Source: Rahnella sikkimica
GTDB taxonomy: Bacteria; Pseudomonadota; Gammaproteobacteria; Enterobacterales; Enterobacteriaceae
Reading direction: 5' to 3'
Length of the DNA: 64,000 nucleotides
NCBI RefSeq assembly: GCF_002951615.1
Contig: NZ_CP019062.1
Coordinates: forward strand, 496,001-560,000
Both the position numbers and the translations under genes were made by a program. Shown piece after piece: positions 1 to 8,449 of this stretch. How positions within the stretch are numbered: the stretch's first letter is position 1; each line of letters opens with the position of its first letter. The notes under the pieces were generated by a model. It was not told where the DNA came from. It saw only the letters and a program-made list of their open reading frames with translations, and did not search any database.

Positions 1-2
1 AT

Positions 3-36
3 CGCCGCCTTTTTCTGATGAATAAGAAAGGCGGCG
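3..36. repeat. Inverted repeat / hairpin
   Basis: Ten-base arms CGCCGCCTTT and AAAGGCGGCG with a 14-base loop. No clean T run follows on the + strand. It may be the terminator of a gene left of the window, but nothing here proves that. Confidence 0.5.
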
Positions 37-120
37 ACATCCTTCTGGTCGACACCCTGTTTTTAAGCCACAATCGGTGAGAAAATTTTAAATTTTGTTT
101 TTTATCAGGGCTGATAACCG

Positions 121-1221
121 ATGCAAGCACTCCGAATTATCGTCTGCGTTCTGACGGTCATCATGACCTTCCTGACGCTGCTTCCTCTTTCTAAAAATCA
201 GCGCTGGTGGGTGCGTGTTTGGGATTTCCCGCGCCTGCAAATGGTTTCCCTGTGTCTGCTTTTTCTGCTGACTGAACTGCTGATTTTGCCGTTTGACGGC
301 GTGCTGACCGGCGTTGTGATTATCCTGACGGTCGCCTGCATGGCGTATCAGGGCTGGTGGATATTGCCTTACACCCGTTTGTACCGCGTGCAGGTGAAGA
401 AGACGGTGCCCAACGGCCATTCGCGTATCAAAATCATGAACAGCAATGTGCTCACCACCAACCGTGAGACCGCGCAGCTGCTCAGCCAGATTCAGGAACA
501 TAAACCGGATATTATCGTGCTGCTGGAAACCGACCAGTGGTGGGAAGACCAGATGGCGCCGCTGGAGGCCGATTACCCGTACAGCCTGCGCTGTCCGCTG
601 GATAATTTGTACGGCATGCACGTCTATTCCCGTTTGCCGATGCACGGCGAGCAGATCCAGTTTCTGGTGGCGAAAGACATTCCTTCGATGCATTTCCGTG
701 CCGAACTGCCGTCGGGGGAACACGTGGTGCTTCACTGTCTTCATCCGAGGCCGCCAAGCCCCACCGAAGCGGATGAATCGACCGCCCGTGATGGCGAGCT
801 GATCGCCGTCGGGCATACCGCCGCGAAAGCGCATTTTCCGACCATTGTGACCGGTGATCTGAATGACGTGGCCTGGTCGCGAACCACCCGTTTATTCATG
901 AAAATCAGCGGGCTGCTCGATCCGCGTCGTGGCCGCGGGATGTACAATACTTTCCACGCCAGCTATCCGTTTTTGCGCTGGCCGCTGGATCACGTTTTCC
1001 ACAGCAAAGATTTCACGCTGATTGACCTGAAAAGGCTGGATTTCATGGGCTCCGATCACTTCCCGATCCTGGTCGAACTGGCGCTGACGCCTTGTCTGGG
1101 TAAAGATCAGGAGCCGCTGGAAATCGAAAGCGATGATCTTGAAGAGGCGCGGGAAAAGCTGGAGCTGGCGGGTGTAAAACTCACGGATATCTATCCTGCT
1201 AATAAGAAAACAGGCCAATAA
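121..1221 (+). CDS. Membrane-anchored endonuclease/exonuclease/phosphatase-family protein
   Basis: A 366-residue protein. Two or three hydrophobic segments lie at about residues 5-23, 40-57 and 61-78, followed by an endonuclease/exonuclease/phosphatase fold of about 230 residues. Expected metal and phosphate residues are visible: Asn107/Asn109 in MNSN, Glu136 in LLETD, the VTGDLND motif near residue 240 and GSDHFP near residue 310. The family cleaves phosphodiesters (DNase, sphingomyelinase or phosphoinositide phosphatase types). The anchor suggests a catalytic domain held at the inner membrane, side unknown. The substrate cannot be read from sequence. The ATG at 121 has only a weak ribosome site (CAGGG about 14 bases upstream). 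It reads toward a LysR gene 46 bases downstream. Confidence 0.8.
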   Translation: MQALRIIVCVLTVIMTFLTLLPLSKNQRWWVRVWDFPRLQMVSLCLLFLLTELLILPFDGVLTGVVIILTVACMAYQGWWILPYTRLYRVQVKKTVPNGHSRIKIMNSNVLTTNRETAQLLSQIQEHKPDIIVLLETDQWWEDQMAPLEADYPYSLRCPLDNLYGMHVYSRLPMHGEQIQFLVAKDIPSMHFRAELPSGEHVVLHCLHPRPPSPTEADESTARDGELIAVGHTAAKAHFPTIVTGDLNDVAWSRTTRLFMKISGLLDPRRGRGMYNTFHASYPFLRWPLDHVFHSKDFTLIDLKRLDFMGSDHFPILVELALTPCLGKDQEPLEIESDDLEEAREKLELAGVKLTDIYPANKKTGQ

Positions 1222-1267
1222 AAATCCGGCCAATAACAAATAATGTGAGGGCTTACGGGCGTTAACC

Positions 1268-2182
1268 ATGACCACTGAACGTGATCGTTTACCGCTGGCG
1301 GAAGACTTGCGGGTTTTTCTGGCGGTGGTGAACAAGCAAAGTTTTGCCGCTGCGGCGACCGAACTCGGGCAGTCTCCGGCCTATGTCAGTAAGCGTATTC
1401 AGATCCTCGAAGAGGCGCTGAACACCCGTTTGCTGCATCGTTCGACCCGTGGCGTGCGCCTTACCGAAGACGGTGAACGCGCACAGCGCTGGGCGCTTCA
1501 AATTCTCGACACGTTCGATCAGTTCATCGGTGATGTTTCAGATTCCCGCAGCGAGGTGCGCGGCAACGTGCATATTTGCAGTTCGTTTGGTTTCGGGCGC
1601 TGCCATGTCGCGCCCGCCGTTGCCGAACTGGCCGAACGTTATCCGCAACTCAATCTGCGCCTTGATCTGTTTGACCGGGTGGTCGATCTGGTCGCCGAAG
1701 GCATTGATCTCGAAATTCTGGTCGGCGACGACATTCCCGAACAACACATCGGTAAAAAACTGGCGCAGCATCAGCGCATTCTCTGCGCTTCACCGCAGTA
1801 TCTGGCGGCACACGGCGAACCCGATTCGCTGAACGCCCTGACGCAACACCAGTGTCTGGTGCTGAAAGAGCGCGATAATCCGTTTGGCATCTGGTCGCTG
1901 ACCGGCGAAGGGCAGGAACAGCGCATCCGGGTGAAAGGCGTGTTGTCCTCTAACAGCGGCGAAGTGGTATTGCAGTGGGCACTGAAACACCACGGCATTA
2001 TTTTGCGCTCTGAGTGGGATGTCCGGCCTTATATCGACCGGGGCGAACTGGTGCAGGTTTTACCGCAGTTTTCCCAGCCCGCCAGCGTCTGGGCGGTCTA
2101 TCCCACACGGCTGGCAGATTCTGCAAAACTGCGGGTATGCGTTGAATTCCTGCACGACCGTTTTAGCCAGTTACTGCAATAA
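1268..2182 (+). CDS. LysR-family regulator, DmlR-like
   Basis: A 304-residue LysR-type regulator. The N-terminal winged helix (about residues 10-70) has the stretch AAATELGQSPAYVSKRIQ, which closely resembles E. coli DmlR, the activator of D-malate use, as I remember that protein. The rest is the usual periplasmic-binding-protein-like effector domain. It ends six bases before the convergent stop of the leuD-like gene, so the two units face each other with almost no room for a terminator. The effector is not known. The shared neighbourhood with an isopropylmalate-isomerase-like enzyme hints at control by a malate-type acid, which is inference only. Confidence 0.85.
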   Translation: MTTERDRLPLAEDLRVFLAVVNKQSFAAAATELGQSPAYVSKRIQILEEALNTRLLHRSTRGVRLTEDGERAQRWALQILDTFDQFIGDVSDSRSEVRGNVHICSSFGFGRCHVAPAVAELAERYPQLNLRLDLFDRVVDLVAEGIDLEILVGDDIPEQHIGKKLAQHQRILCASPQYLAAHGEPDSLNALTQHQCLVLKERDNPFGIWSLTGEGQEQRIRVKGVLSSNSGEVVLQWALKHHGIILRSEWDVRPYIDRGELVQVLPQFSQPASVWAVYPTRLADSAKLRVCVEFLHDRFSQLLQ

Positions 2183-2187
2183 AGCCT

Positions 2188-2796
2188 TCACGCCAGCCAC
2201 GGATTACGCTGCAAATGCATCTGCTGAAATTCACGAATTTCATCGCTGTAGCGCAGCGTATTACCTACCGCATCCAGCCCGTTAAGCAGGGACATTTTGC
2301 TCAGTTCATCGATGTTAAACGCAATGTGTTGCCCGTCGTGCAGGCCAATAGTTTGCGCCGGTAAATCGACGATAATTTCGTTGCTTTCTGCCTGCGTAAC
2401 CTGTTCGGCCAGCTGCGCCCACTGCTGTGGATCCAGCTGCACGGTGAGCACGCCGTTACGCTGACAGTTGTCGAAAAAGATCCCCGCAAACGTGGTGCCA
2501 ATCAGCGCCCGTATCCCCAGCTGTTTCAGCCCCCACACCGCATGTTCGCGGCTTGAGCCACAGCCAAAGTTCGGGCCGACCAGCAGGAATTTAGCCCCAT
2601 GCCACGCTGGCTGGTTGAGGATAAACGCCGGATCGGGCGAGCCGTCGGCCAGAAAACGCAGATCGAAAAACACGCCTTTATCCAGCCCGCTGCGGTCGAT
2701 GCCTTTTAGAAACTGCTTCGGCATAATCACATCAGTATCGACGTTAGCCGCCGGGAAGGGCGCAGTCGCGCCGGTTAACACGGTAAATGCTTGCAT
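2188..2796 (-). CDS. leuD: 3-isopropylmalate dehydratase small subunit (LeuD-like)
   Basis: A 202-residue aconitase-swivel protein. It has the family signatures VDTDVIMPKQF near the start and GCGSSREHA near residue 80. With LeuC it would interconvert 2- and 3-isopropylmalate, or a close analogue such as a methylmalate/citraconate pair. The start is the ATG at 2796: it follows the leuC stop by 10 bases with a GAGGAG ribosome site between, whereas the upstream in-frame start lies inside leuC. No leuA or leuB is adjacent, so this may be an accessory leuCD set rather than the leucine operon. Confidence 0.9.
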   Translation of the reverse strand: MQAFTVLTGATAPFPAANVDTDVIMPKQFLKGIDRSGLDKGVFFDLRFLADGSPDPAFILNQPAWHGAKFLLVGPNFGCGSSREHAVWGLKQLGIRALIGTTFAGIFFDNCQRNGVLTVQLDPQQWAQLAEQVTQAESNEIIVDLPAQTIGLHDGQHIAFNIDELSKMSLLNGLDAVGNTLRYSDEIREFQQMHLQRNPWLA

Positions 2797-2806
2797 GATT
2801 TTCTCC

Positions 2807-4213
2807 TCACACTTCACGAACATCAGTCAGATGACCGCAAATTGCGGCGGCGGCAACCATCGCCGGGCTCATCAGATGGGTCCGCGCACCGGCACCCTGA
2901 CGGCCTTCGAAATTACGGTTGGTGCTTGATGCGCAACGGTCGCCCGGTGACAAAACGTCGTCATTCATTGCCAGACACATCGAACAGCCGGACTGCCTCC
3001 ACTCAAAACCGGCCTGAATAAATATTTCTGCCAGCCCTTCGGCTTCAGCCTGCGCGCGCACCTGACTCGAGCCGGGAACGATCATCGCCCGTACCGCAGA
3101 AGCCACTTTTTTGCCACGCACAACGTCGGCGGCGGCGCGCAAATCTTCAATACGCGCATTGGTGCAGGAGCCGATAAAGGCGTGGCTGATGCCAATGCTG
3201 TTCAGCGGTTGCCCGGCGCGTAATCCCATATAGCTGAGTGCACGTTGCAGATCTTTGCGCCGCGCGGCATCCGGTTCGGATTCCGGATCGGGTACGCGTC
3301 CGCCAATCGCCAGCGCCTGATCCGGGCTGGTTCCCCAACTGACCATCGGGGCGATATCTCCGGCGCGCAGCTCAACTTCGCGGTCAAACACCGCGTCCGG
3401 GTCACTGCGCAGCGTGCGCCAGACTGCGACGGCTTCGTCCCATTGCTGGCCTTTTGGTGCGCGGGGTTTATCTTTCAGGTAAGCAAACACTTTATCGTCC
3501 GGTGCCATGAACGCACCGCGCGCACCGGCTTCCACCGCCATATTGCAGATGGTCATGCGGCCTTCGACGCTCAGCATATCGATGCCCTGACCGCAGAATT
3601 CGATAGCGTAACCCGTTGCGCCAGCCGCCCCGATTTTAGCCACCAGCGCCATCACCACATCTTTGGCAGTAATGCCGTTGTGCAGCGTGCCATTCACCGT
3701 GACGCGCAAGGTTTTCAGGCGTTTGTAAACCAGCGTCTGGGTCGCCAGCAGATGTTCAATTTCTGACGTGCCGATACCAAACCCGAATGCGCCCAGCGCG
3801 CCATACGTTGTGGTGTGGCTGTCACCGGCGGCAATCACCATGCCCGGTAAGATAAAGCCCTGTTCCGGCGCGACAACGTGTTCAATGCCCTGACGGGAAT
3901 CGAGAATATCAAACAGCTCGATGCCAAATTCTGCGCAGTTCTCGGCGAGATAGGAAACCTGGCGTGCACCACCGGCGTCCGGCATCTGCCGTGTGCGCAA
4001 AGGCGCAGTCGGGTTGACGTGATCGACCACTGCCAGTGAGGTTTCCGGCCGCCAGACGCGACGACCCGCGTCACGCAAACCGCTGAAAGCCTGCGGGCTG
4101 GTGTACTCGTTAATTACCTGCCGGTCGATGTACAGCAACACATGTCCTTTGTCGTCCAGCGTGCGGACGGTGTGGCTGTCGATGTGTTTTTCATACAGCG
4201 TTTTTGGCTTCAT
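2807..4213 (-). CDS. leuC: 3-isopropylmalate dehydratase large subunit (LeuC-like)
   Basis: A 468-residue aconitase-family large subunit, close to the usual 466. The [4Fe-4S] ligands are visible: one cysteine in FIGSCTNAR and two in SGCSMCLAM. Substrate-loop motifs GDSHTTTYGALGAFGFG and NRNFEGRQG are intact, so the enzyme looks active. It forms a two-gene operon with the small subunit. The ATG at 4213 has CAGGG about eight bases upstream. Because leuA and leuB are missing here and a DmlR-like regulator is next door, the true substrate could be a branched malate other than isopropylmalate. That is inference. Confidence 0.9.
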   Translation of the reverse strand: MKPKTLYEKHIDSHTVRTLDDKGHVLLYIDRQVINEYTSPQAFSGLRDAGRRVWRPETSLAVVDHVNPTAPLRTRQMPDAGGARQVSYLAENCAEFGIELFDILDSRQGIEHVVAPEQGFILPGMVIAAGDSHTTTYGALGAFGFGIGTSEIEHLLATQTLVYKRLKTLRVTVNGTLHNGITAKDVVMALVAKIGAAGATGYAIEFCGQGIDMLSVEGRMTICNMAVEAGARGAFMAPDDKVFAYLKDKPRAPKGQQWDEAVAVWRTLRSDPDAVFDREVELRAGDIAPMVSWGTSPDQALAIGGRVPDPESEPDAARRKDLQRALSYMGLRAGQPLNSIGISHAFIGSCTNARIEDLRAAADVVRGKKVASAVRAMIVPGSSQVRAQAEAEGLAEIFIQAGFEWRQSGCSMCLAMNDDVLSPGDRCASSTNRNFEGRQGAGARTHLMSPAMVAAAAICGHLTDVREV

Positions 4214-4383
4214 TTCATTGCCCTGATGAACGTAATGGATAATGCCAGCGTCGCAAACTTATCCGTTATCAGGCAACAGCCTGAGTGTGGTGTCTCAAAA
4301 CACAGATCGTGAAGCGGCAATCTTCATTTGTGACCTTGTTGCTTAAAGGCCAGCGACTAAGATGGGTAAAAAGGAGAAAACCC

Positions 4384-5259
4384 ATGTTTGAACATTTTAC
4401 CCAAGGCCGTATGCAGGTCAGCGGAACGGAGATCGCCTACCGGCTCGCCGGGCAGGGCGAGCCTTTGCTGTTACTGCACGGACACCCGCAAACGCAGGCG
4501 ATCTGGCATAAAGTCGCGCCGTTTCTGACGTCTCAGTTCACCGTCGTTCTGGCCGATTTACGCGGCTACGGCGACAGCGGCAAACCCGAACCCGACGATG
4601 AACATCTGCGCTACAGCAAACGCGAAATGGCGCAAGATCAGCGGGAATTAATGGCCGCACTCGGCTTTAACCGGTTCAGCGTTATTGCCCATGACCGGGG
4701 TGCCCGTGTGGCGCACCGGCTGGCGCTGGATCATCCGCAGGCCGTTAAACGTCTGGTGCTGCTGGATATCGCGCCGACACTTTCGATGTATCAGCAAACC
4801 AATGAGGCTTTTGCCCGTGCTTACTGGCACTGGTTTTTCCTGATCCGACCGGCACCGCTGCCGGAAACGCTCATCACCGCCGATCCGGACCAGTATCTGC
4901 GCAGCGTCATGGGCAGTCGCAGCGCCGGTATGCAGCCTTTCACCGACGAAGCTTACGCAGATTATTTGCGCTGTCTGCAACAAAATGGAACGGCGCGCGG
5001 GATTTGCGAGGACTATCGGGCATCGGCAGGTATCGACCTGCAACACGACCAGGAAGATCTGAATGCGTCTCGCAAACTGCGTTGTCCGTTGCTGGTGCTT
5101 TGGGGCGAAAAAGGCACGGTCGGCCAATGTTTTGCACCGCTGGAAGAATGGCGAAAAGTCGCCGAAGACGCGCAGGGCGAAGCGCTGCCTTGCGGCCATT
5201 ATATTGCCGAAGAACAACCGGAACTGTTGCTGGAGAAGGTATTGCCGTTCCTGCGATAG
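4384..5259 (+). CDS. Alpha/beta hydrolase, fluoroacetate/haloacetate dehalogenase type
   Basis: A 291-residue cytoplasmic alpha/beta hydrolase. Residues match the fluoroacetate dehalogenase pattern: nucleophile Asp104 in AHDRGAR, carboxylate-binding Arg105 and Arg108, Asp128, the halide-side His149-Trp150 pair and catalytic His272 in CGHYIAEE. HGHPQT near residue 32 supplies the oxyanion hole. The start at 4384 is chosen for its AAGGAG ribosome site eight bases upstream; the frame is open 33 codons further but without one. It is divergent from leuC. Real substrates in such bacteria are often unknown, so defluorination is a family-based suggestion. Confidence 0.82.
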   Translation: MFEHFTQGRMQVSGTEIAYRLAGQGEPLLLLHGHPQTQAIWHKVAPFLTSQFTVVLADLRGYGDSGKPEPDDEHLRYSKREMAQDQRELMAALGFNRFSVIAHDRGARVAHRLALDHPQAVKRLVLLDIAPTLSMYQQTNEAFARAYWHWFFLIRPAPLPETLITADPDQYLRSVMGSRSAGMQPFTDEAYADYLRCLQQNGTARGICEDYRASAGIDLQHDQEDLNASRKLRCPLLVLWGEKGTVGQCFAPLEEWRKVAEDAQGEALPCGHYIAEEQPELLLEKVLPFLR

Positions 5260-5328
5260 GATGGCGCACATTAAAATCCGGTCGATGCCTTAACAGACGT
5301 GTTACAGACAGCGCATAAGGCATGATAC

Positions 5329-5361
5329 AAAGAGATATTCTTCGGGATATCTCTTTTTTTT
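5329..5361 (+). terminator. Rho-independent terminator
   Basis: A strong stem AAAGAGATAT / ATATCTCTTT closed by a TTCG tetraloop and followed by a run of T. It lies 70 bases after the hydrolase gene and before elaA. Confidence 0.9.
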
Positions 5362-5406
5362 GCAGCCAGAAAACGGCGAATTCAGGTAAGGGCGGGGCAT
5401 CTATTC

Positions 5407-5865
5407 ATGAGCGAATCTTCATCTCTCCACTGGCAGGATTATCACCACAGCGAACTTAACGCCGCACAGATTTACGCCATTCTGGCCCTGCGCAGCGAAG
5501 TGTTTGTGGTCGAGCAGACCTGTGTTTATCAGGATATCGACGGGCAGGATCTGGCTGGCGAAAATCGTCATGTCGTCGCATGGCTCGACGGGAAACCGGC
5601 GGCGTACGCGCGTATTTTGCGTCATGAGGATGATGTTGCCATCGGGCGGGTGATCGTCGCGCCTTCCGCCCGTGGCCTGAAACTGGGCTATCAGTTGATG
5701 GAACAGGCGCTGGCGGCGTGCCAGAAACACTGGCCGGGTGAGCGGATTGCGATTTCCGCGCAGGCGCACTTACAACAGTTCTACGGCAGACTGGGGTTTG
5801 TGGCGTATACGGAGATTTATGATGAAGATGGGATCGCGCATGTTGGGATGGAGTTTAAGGTTTAG
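5407..5865 (+). CDS. elaA: GNAT-family acetyltransferase ElaA
   Basis: A 152-residue single-domain GNAT protein that matches ElaA along its length. The acetyl-CoA-binding motif A region is at VAIGRVIVAPSARGLKLG (about residues 77-95), and the C-terminal FYGRLGFVAY motif is the usual motif B. It should transfer acetyl from acetyl-CoA to an amine substrate; the physiological target of ElaA is not established. It is a single-gene unit behind a terminator and followed by repeat DNA. Confidence 0.92.
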   Translation: MSESSSLHWQDYHHSELNAAQIYAILALRSEVFVVEQTCVYQDIDGQDLAGENRHVVAWLDGKPAAYARILRHEDDVAIGRVIVAPSARGLKLGYQLMEQALAACQKHWPGERIAISAQAHLQQFYGRLGFVAYTEIYDEDGIAHVGMEFKV

Positions 5866-5890
5866 TTTTCAATTTCAACTTCAACTTTAA

Positions 5891-6140
5891 GGTCAAAACC
5901 GTGGGCGTCGGCCCACACCGACCAAAGACCCGGTAACGCGCGGGTCTCTGGACTCTGCGCTTTTTTAACTGCGCGCTACCGCTGGCTGGCACTGTTTCAG
6001 GTACCACAGCTATTGCCGCAAAATCCCGCCGCTGCGCGGTTCCCTGCACTCGGGTTACAAACCACGCGAAAAAATACGCGGTTTTCCACCTCTCGCTACG
6101 GCGTGGTTTTTGAAAGCGGCCAATAACTTTCTAATTCGCA
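5891..6140 (+). repeat. Dispersed intergenic repeat, copy A
   Basis: First of four related non-coding elements in the window. It begins with GGTCAAAACC, carries two short hairpins (GTGGGC/GCCCAC and AGACCCG/CGGGTCT), then the conserved block AACTGCGCGCTACCGCT, then GCCGCTGCGCGGTTCC at 6028-6043, and ends with an AACTTTCT tail. It faces copy B across about 50 bases. Open frames through it are not credible genes. Confidence 0.75.
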
Positions 6141-6188
6141 ACCTCACCACTAATTGTTATTCAAAATGCCTTTGAATTTAGATAAGCC

Positions 6189-6439
6189 TCCGGCCGCTTT
6201 CAGAAAGCTTGCCGAGCGAAGCGTTTCGAGACCTATGGCTCGAAACCGAGTAAGGGAACCGCGTAGCGGCAAGTTTTCGCGGCAATAGCAGCGGCATCTG
6301 AAACATAGCCATCAAGCGGTAGCGCGCAGTTAAAGAGCCCGGGATTCTCAAGGGGCGCGGCGACAGGCGCTCCTTGAGGCCAGTTTGGGCGGCGAGCCCA
6401 AGGTCTTGCCGGTTTGGCTGGCAACCCAAGGTTTTGACC
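6189..6439 (-). repeat. Dispersed intergenic repeat, copy B (inverted)
   Basis: Reverse-oriented copy of the same element. Read on the minus strand it starts with GGTCAAAACC, has hairpin-forming CCTTGGG and CCTCAAGG segments, the conserved TCTTTAACTGCGCGCTACCGC block and the core CCGCTACGCGGTTCCC. Much of it is nearly identical to copy C 22 kb away, including the hairpin region. Copies A and B fill nearly all of the 608-base gap between elaA and the LysR gene. Confidence 0.78.
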
Positions 6440-6473
6440 TGAGCTGAGTGAGCACCGCTCATGAAAAACCGCT

Positions 6474-7403
6474 CTACTCCCAATAGGCTGGTAAGCCAAA
6501 CTTCTCCACCAGATAATCAATCACCACCCGCACCTTAACTGAAGCCCTGCGGGCATTAGGATAAAGTGCCGAGATAGTTTGCGGCTCAGGTGATGTCGAA
6601 ACCTGATATTCAGGCAACACGCTCACCAGCGTTCCCGCGCGAAGTGCATCGCCAATCAGCCAGGTCGGGAAAACGACTAACCCCATTCCGCCGATGGCCG
6701 CCTGCGTCAGGGTTTCAGCGTTATTGCTGGTCAGAGCACCGCGCAGGTTCCAGGATCGCCATTCTTTTTCCGGGTGGCGGAAGTACCACCGCTGGGAACC
6801 GGCAAATCCTTTAAAAACCAGACAACTGTGGTTAGAAAGATCGTCCGGCGTGGCCGGTATTCCCGCGCGGGCGAGATACGTCGGGCTGGCGGCGAGGCGG
6901 AAGTTCTGGTGCCCGAGCGTTCGCGCCTGAAGGGTGGAATCGGCCATGACGCCGATTCGGATCAGCAGATCGACGCTGTCCTGCAACGGATCGATAAAAT
7001 CATCCGTCTGCATCAGTTCGATGTTCAGCCGGGGAAAACGCGTATTCAGTTCCGGCAGCCAGGGTGCAATATGACGCTGACCAAAAACCACCGGCGCATT
7101 AATGCGCACCAGCCCGCCCGGTTCGCTGCTTTGCTCCTGCAAATCCTGTTCGGCGAGATCTAGCTGTGCCAGCACCTGACGCGCATGCTCCGCCAGTAAC
7201 TTTCCGGATTCTGTCGGGCTGACCGCGCGCGTGTTGCGGTACAGCAGCTGCGTCTGTAATGCCTGCTCCAGTTGGGCAATAACGCGCGAAACCGTCGACG
7301 GGGACATGGCTTCACGCCGCGCCACTTCGGAGAAATTCCCCTGTTCGAGCACCGCGACAAACAGGCGCAAAGACTGAATGTTGATCTGATTGAAGCTTTT
7401 CAT
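6474..7403 (-). CDS. LysR-family transcriptional regulator
   Basis: A 309-residue LysR regulator: N-terminal winged helix (about residues 8-66, with FSEVARREAMSPSTVSRVIAQLE) and a substrate-binding effector domain. The ATG at 7403 is preferred over the longer frame because GCAGGAA lies about nine bases upstream and the helix then starts at the usual position. It is divergent from the DMT pair, which it probably controls by the normal LysR arrangement. The inducer is unknown. Its 3' end stops 35 bases from repeat copy B. Confidence 0.88.
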   Translation of the reverse strand: MKSFNQINIQSLRLFVAVLEQGNFSEVARREAMSPSTVSRVIAQLEQALQTQLLYRNTRAVSPTESGKLLAEHARQVLAQLDLAEQDLQEQSSEPGGLVRINAPVVFGQRHIAPWLPELNTRFPRLNIELMQTDDFIDPLQDSVDLLIRIGVMADSTLQARTLGHQNFRLAASPTYLARAGIPATPDDLSNHSCLVFKGFAGSQRWYFRHPEKEWRSWNLRGALTSNNAETLTQAAIGGMGLVVFPTWLIGDALRAGTLVSVLPEYQVSTSPEPQTISALYPNARRASVKVRVVIDYLVEKFGLPAYWE

Positions 7404-7520
7404 CTGTGCGATTCCTGCAAAGGTATTTTCCTGATTGTGCTGTTTTTCGCATAACGTTGTCACGCTATAGTCGCCGCTTCTGAAATACCGGGCAGCAAAA
7501 ATAATGAGAACAGGACAATG

Positions 7521-7955
7521 ATGAATCTGATGTTAATTCCGCTGGTGGTGCTGGCGGGTATGGGGCTTTCACTGGAAGCGGGGCTTATCGGCCCGCTGGG
7601 CACGGAGGTCGGGCATTTGTGGGCAACGCTCAGTATTTTTGGCGTCGGCGCGGTGCTGACGGGTTTGCTGGTGCTGTTTTTCAGCCCACGTAATGCGCCT
7701 TCTTTCACTGAGCAACCCGGCTGGCAGCTGCTCGGCGGCGTGCTGGGACCGGTGTATGTCGTGGTGCTGACACTTGCGACGCCGGTAATAGGTATCGGGA
7801 TGACGATGATCGCAATTTTATCCGGGCAGGTGGCGAAAAGTGTTCTGATCGACCATTTCGGCTGGTTTGGTACACCGCATAAAAAAGTGGGCGGCGAACG
7901 CTTGCTGGCCTTGCTCTTTATCATTGCTGCACTTGTTCTGATTGCCTGGGGTTAA
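7521..7955 (+). CDS. DMT-family half transporter (YdcZ/DUF606), first subunit
   Basis: A small membrane protein of about 144 residues with four or five hydrophobic segments and no soluble domain. It belongs to the DUF606/YdcZ branch of the drug/metabolite transporter superfamily. The stop is three bases before the next start, so the two half-size proteins are translated together and likely form a dual-topology heterodimer. Two ATG codons are adjacent (7518 and 7521); the AGGA site fits 7521 better. Substrate unknown. Confidence 0.85.
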   Translation: MNLMLIPLVVLAGMGLSLEAGLIGPLGTEVGHLWATLSIFGVGAVLTGLLVLFFSPRNAPSFTEQPGWQLLGGVLGPVYVVVLTLATPVIGIGMTMIAILSGQVAKSVLIDHFGWFGTPHKKVGGERLLALLFIIAALVLIAWG

Positions 7956-7958
7956 CCA

Positions 7959-8411
7959 ATGACTGAAATGATTATGATTGTTCTGGCTATCGTGGCCGGT
8001 GCGGCGCTGAGTATGCAGGCGGCGGTCAACGGGCAACTGGGCGAAAAGGTCGGCGTTCTGAAAAGCGCATTTCTGACGTTCAGCGTCGGCGCGGCCATCA
8101 CGGCGGTGCTGATTCTGTTTCTGCAAACGCCGCAGCAGGCAACGTTGCTGACCGTACCCAAATGGCAACTGATGGGGGCGTTATTTGGTGTGCCTTACAT
8201 CATTGTGATGGTAACCGCGGTGCCGCGGGTAGGGACGGCGGTCGCGACGGTCGCCGTGATTTTAGGGCAACTGGCAATGGGAATGCTCATCGACAATTTC
8301 GGCTGGCTGGATAACCCGCAAATCGCGCTGTCGTGGCACCGTCTGGCGGCGATCCCTTGTCTGATTATCGCGCTGGCGCTGATTTACCGGAGCAACCGGA
8401 AAGCGGCATAA
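7959..8411 (+). CDS. DMT-family half transporter (YdcZ/DUF606), second subunit
   Basis: A 150-residue integral membrane protein, paralogous to the preceding gene (shared pattern of small-residue-rich helices, and GQ.A..ML.IDNFGW aligning with GQVAKSVLIDHFGW upstream). Its C terminus is basic (RSNRKAA), suggesting a cytoplasmic end. Encoding the two halves separately is typical for this family. It would export or import a small molecule together with its partner under the divergent LysR gene. No substrate can be named. Confidence 0.85.
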   Translation: MTEMIMIVLAIVAGAALSMQAAVNGQLGEKVGVLKSAFLTFSVGAAITAVLILFLQTPQQATLLTVPKWQLMGALFGVPYIIVMVTAVPRVGTAVATVAVILGQLAMGMLIDNFGWLDNPQIALSWHRLAAIPCLIIALALIYRSNRKAA

Positions 8412-8449
8412 AAACCGGGCGATTTGCCTCATGCTTTATGGCGGGTAAA

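Noticed and set aside
6178..6520. Open frames of 95-101 codons on the minus strand inside repeat copy B
   Set aside because: They lie within the dispersed repeat, have no domain and no ribosome site, and similar frames appear in copy C; they are by-products of GC-rich hairpins.
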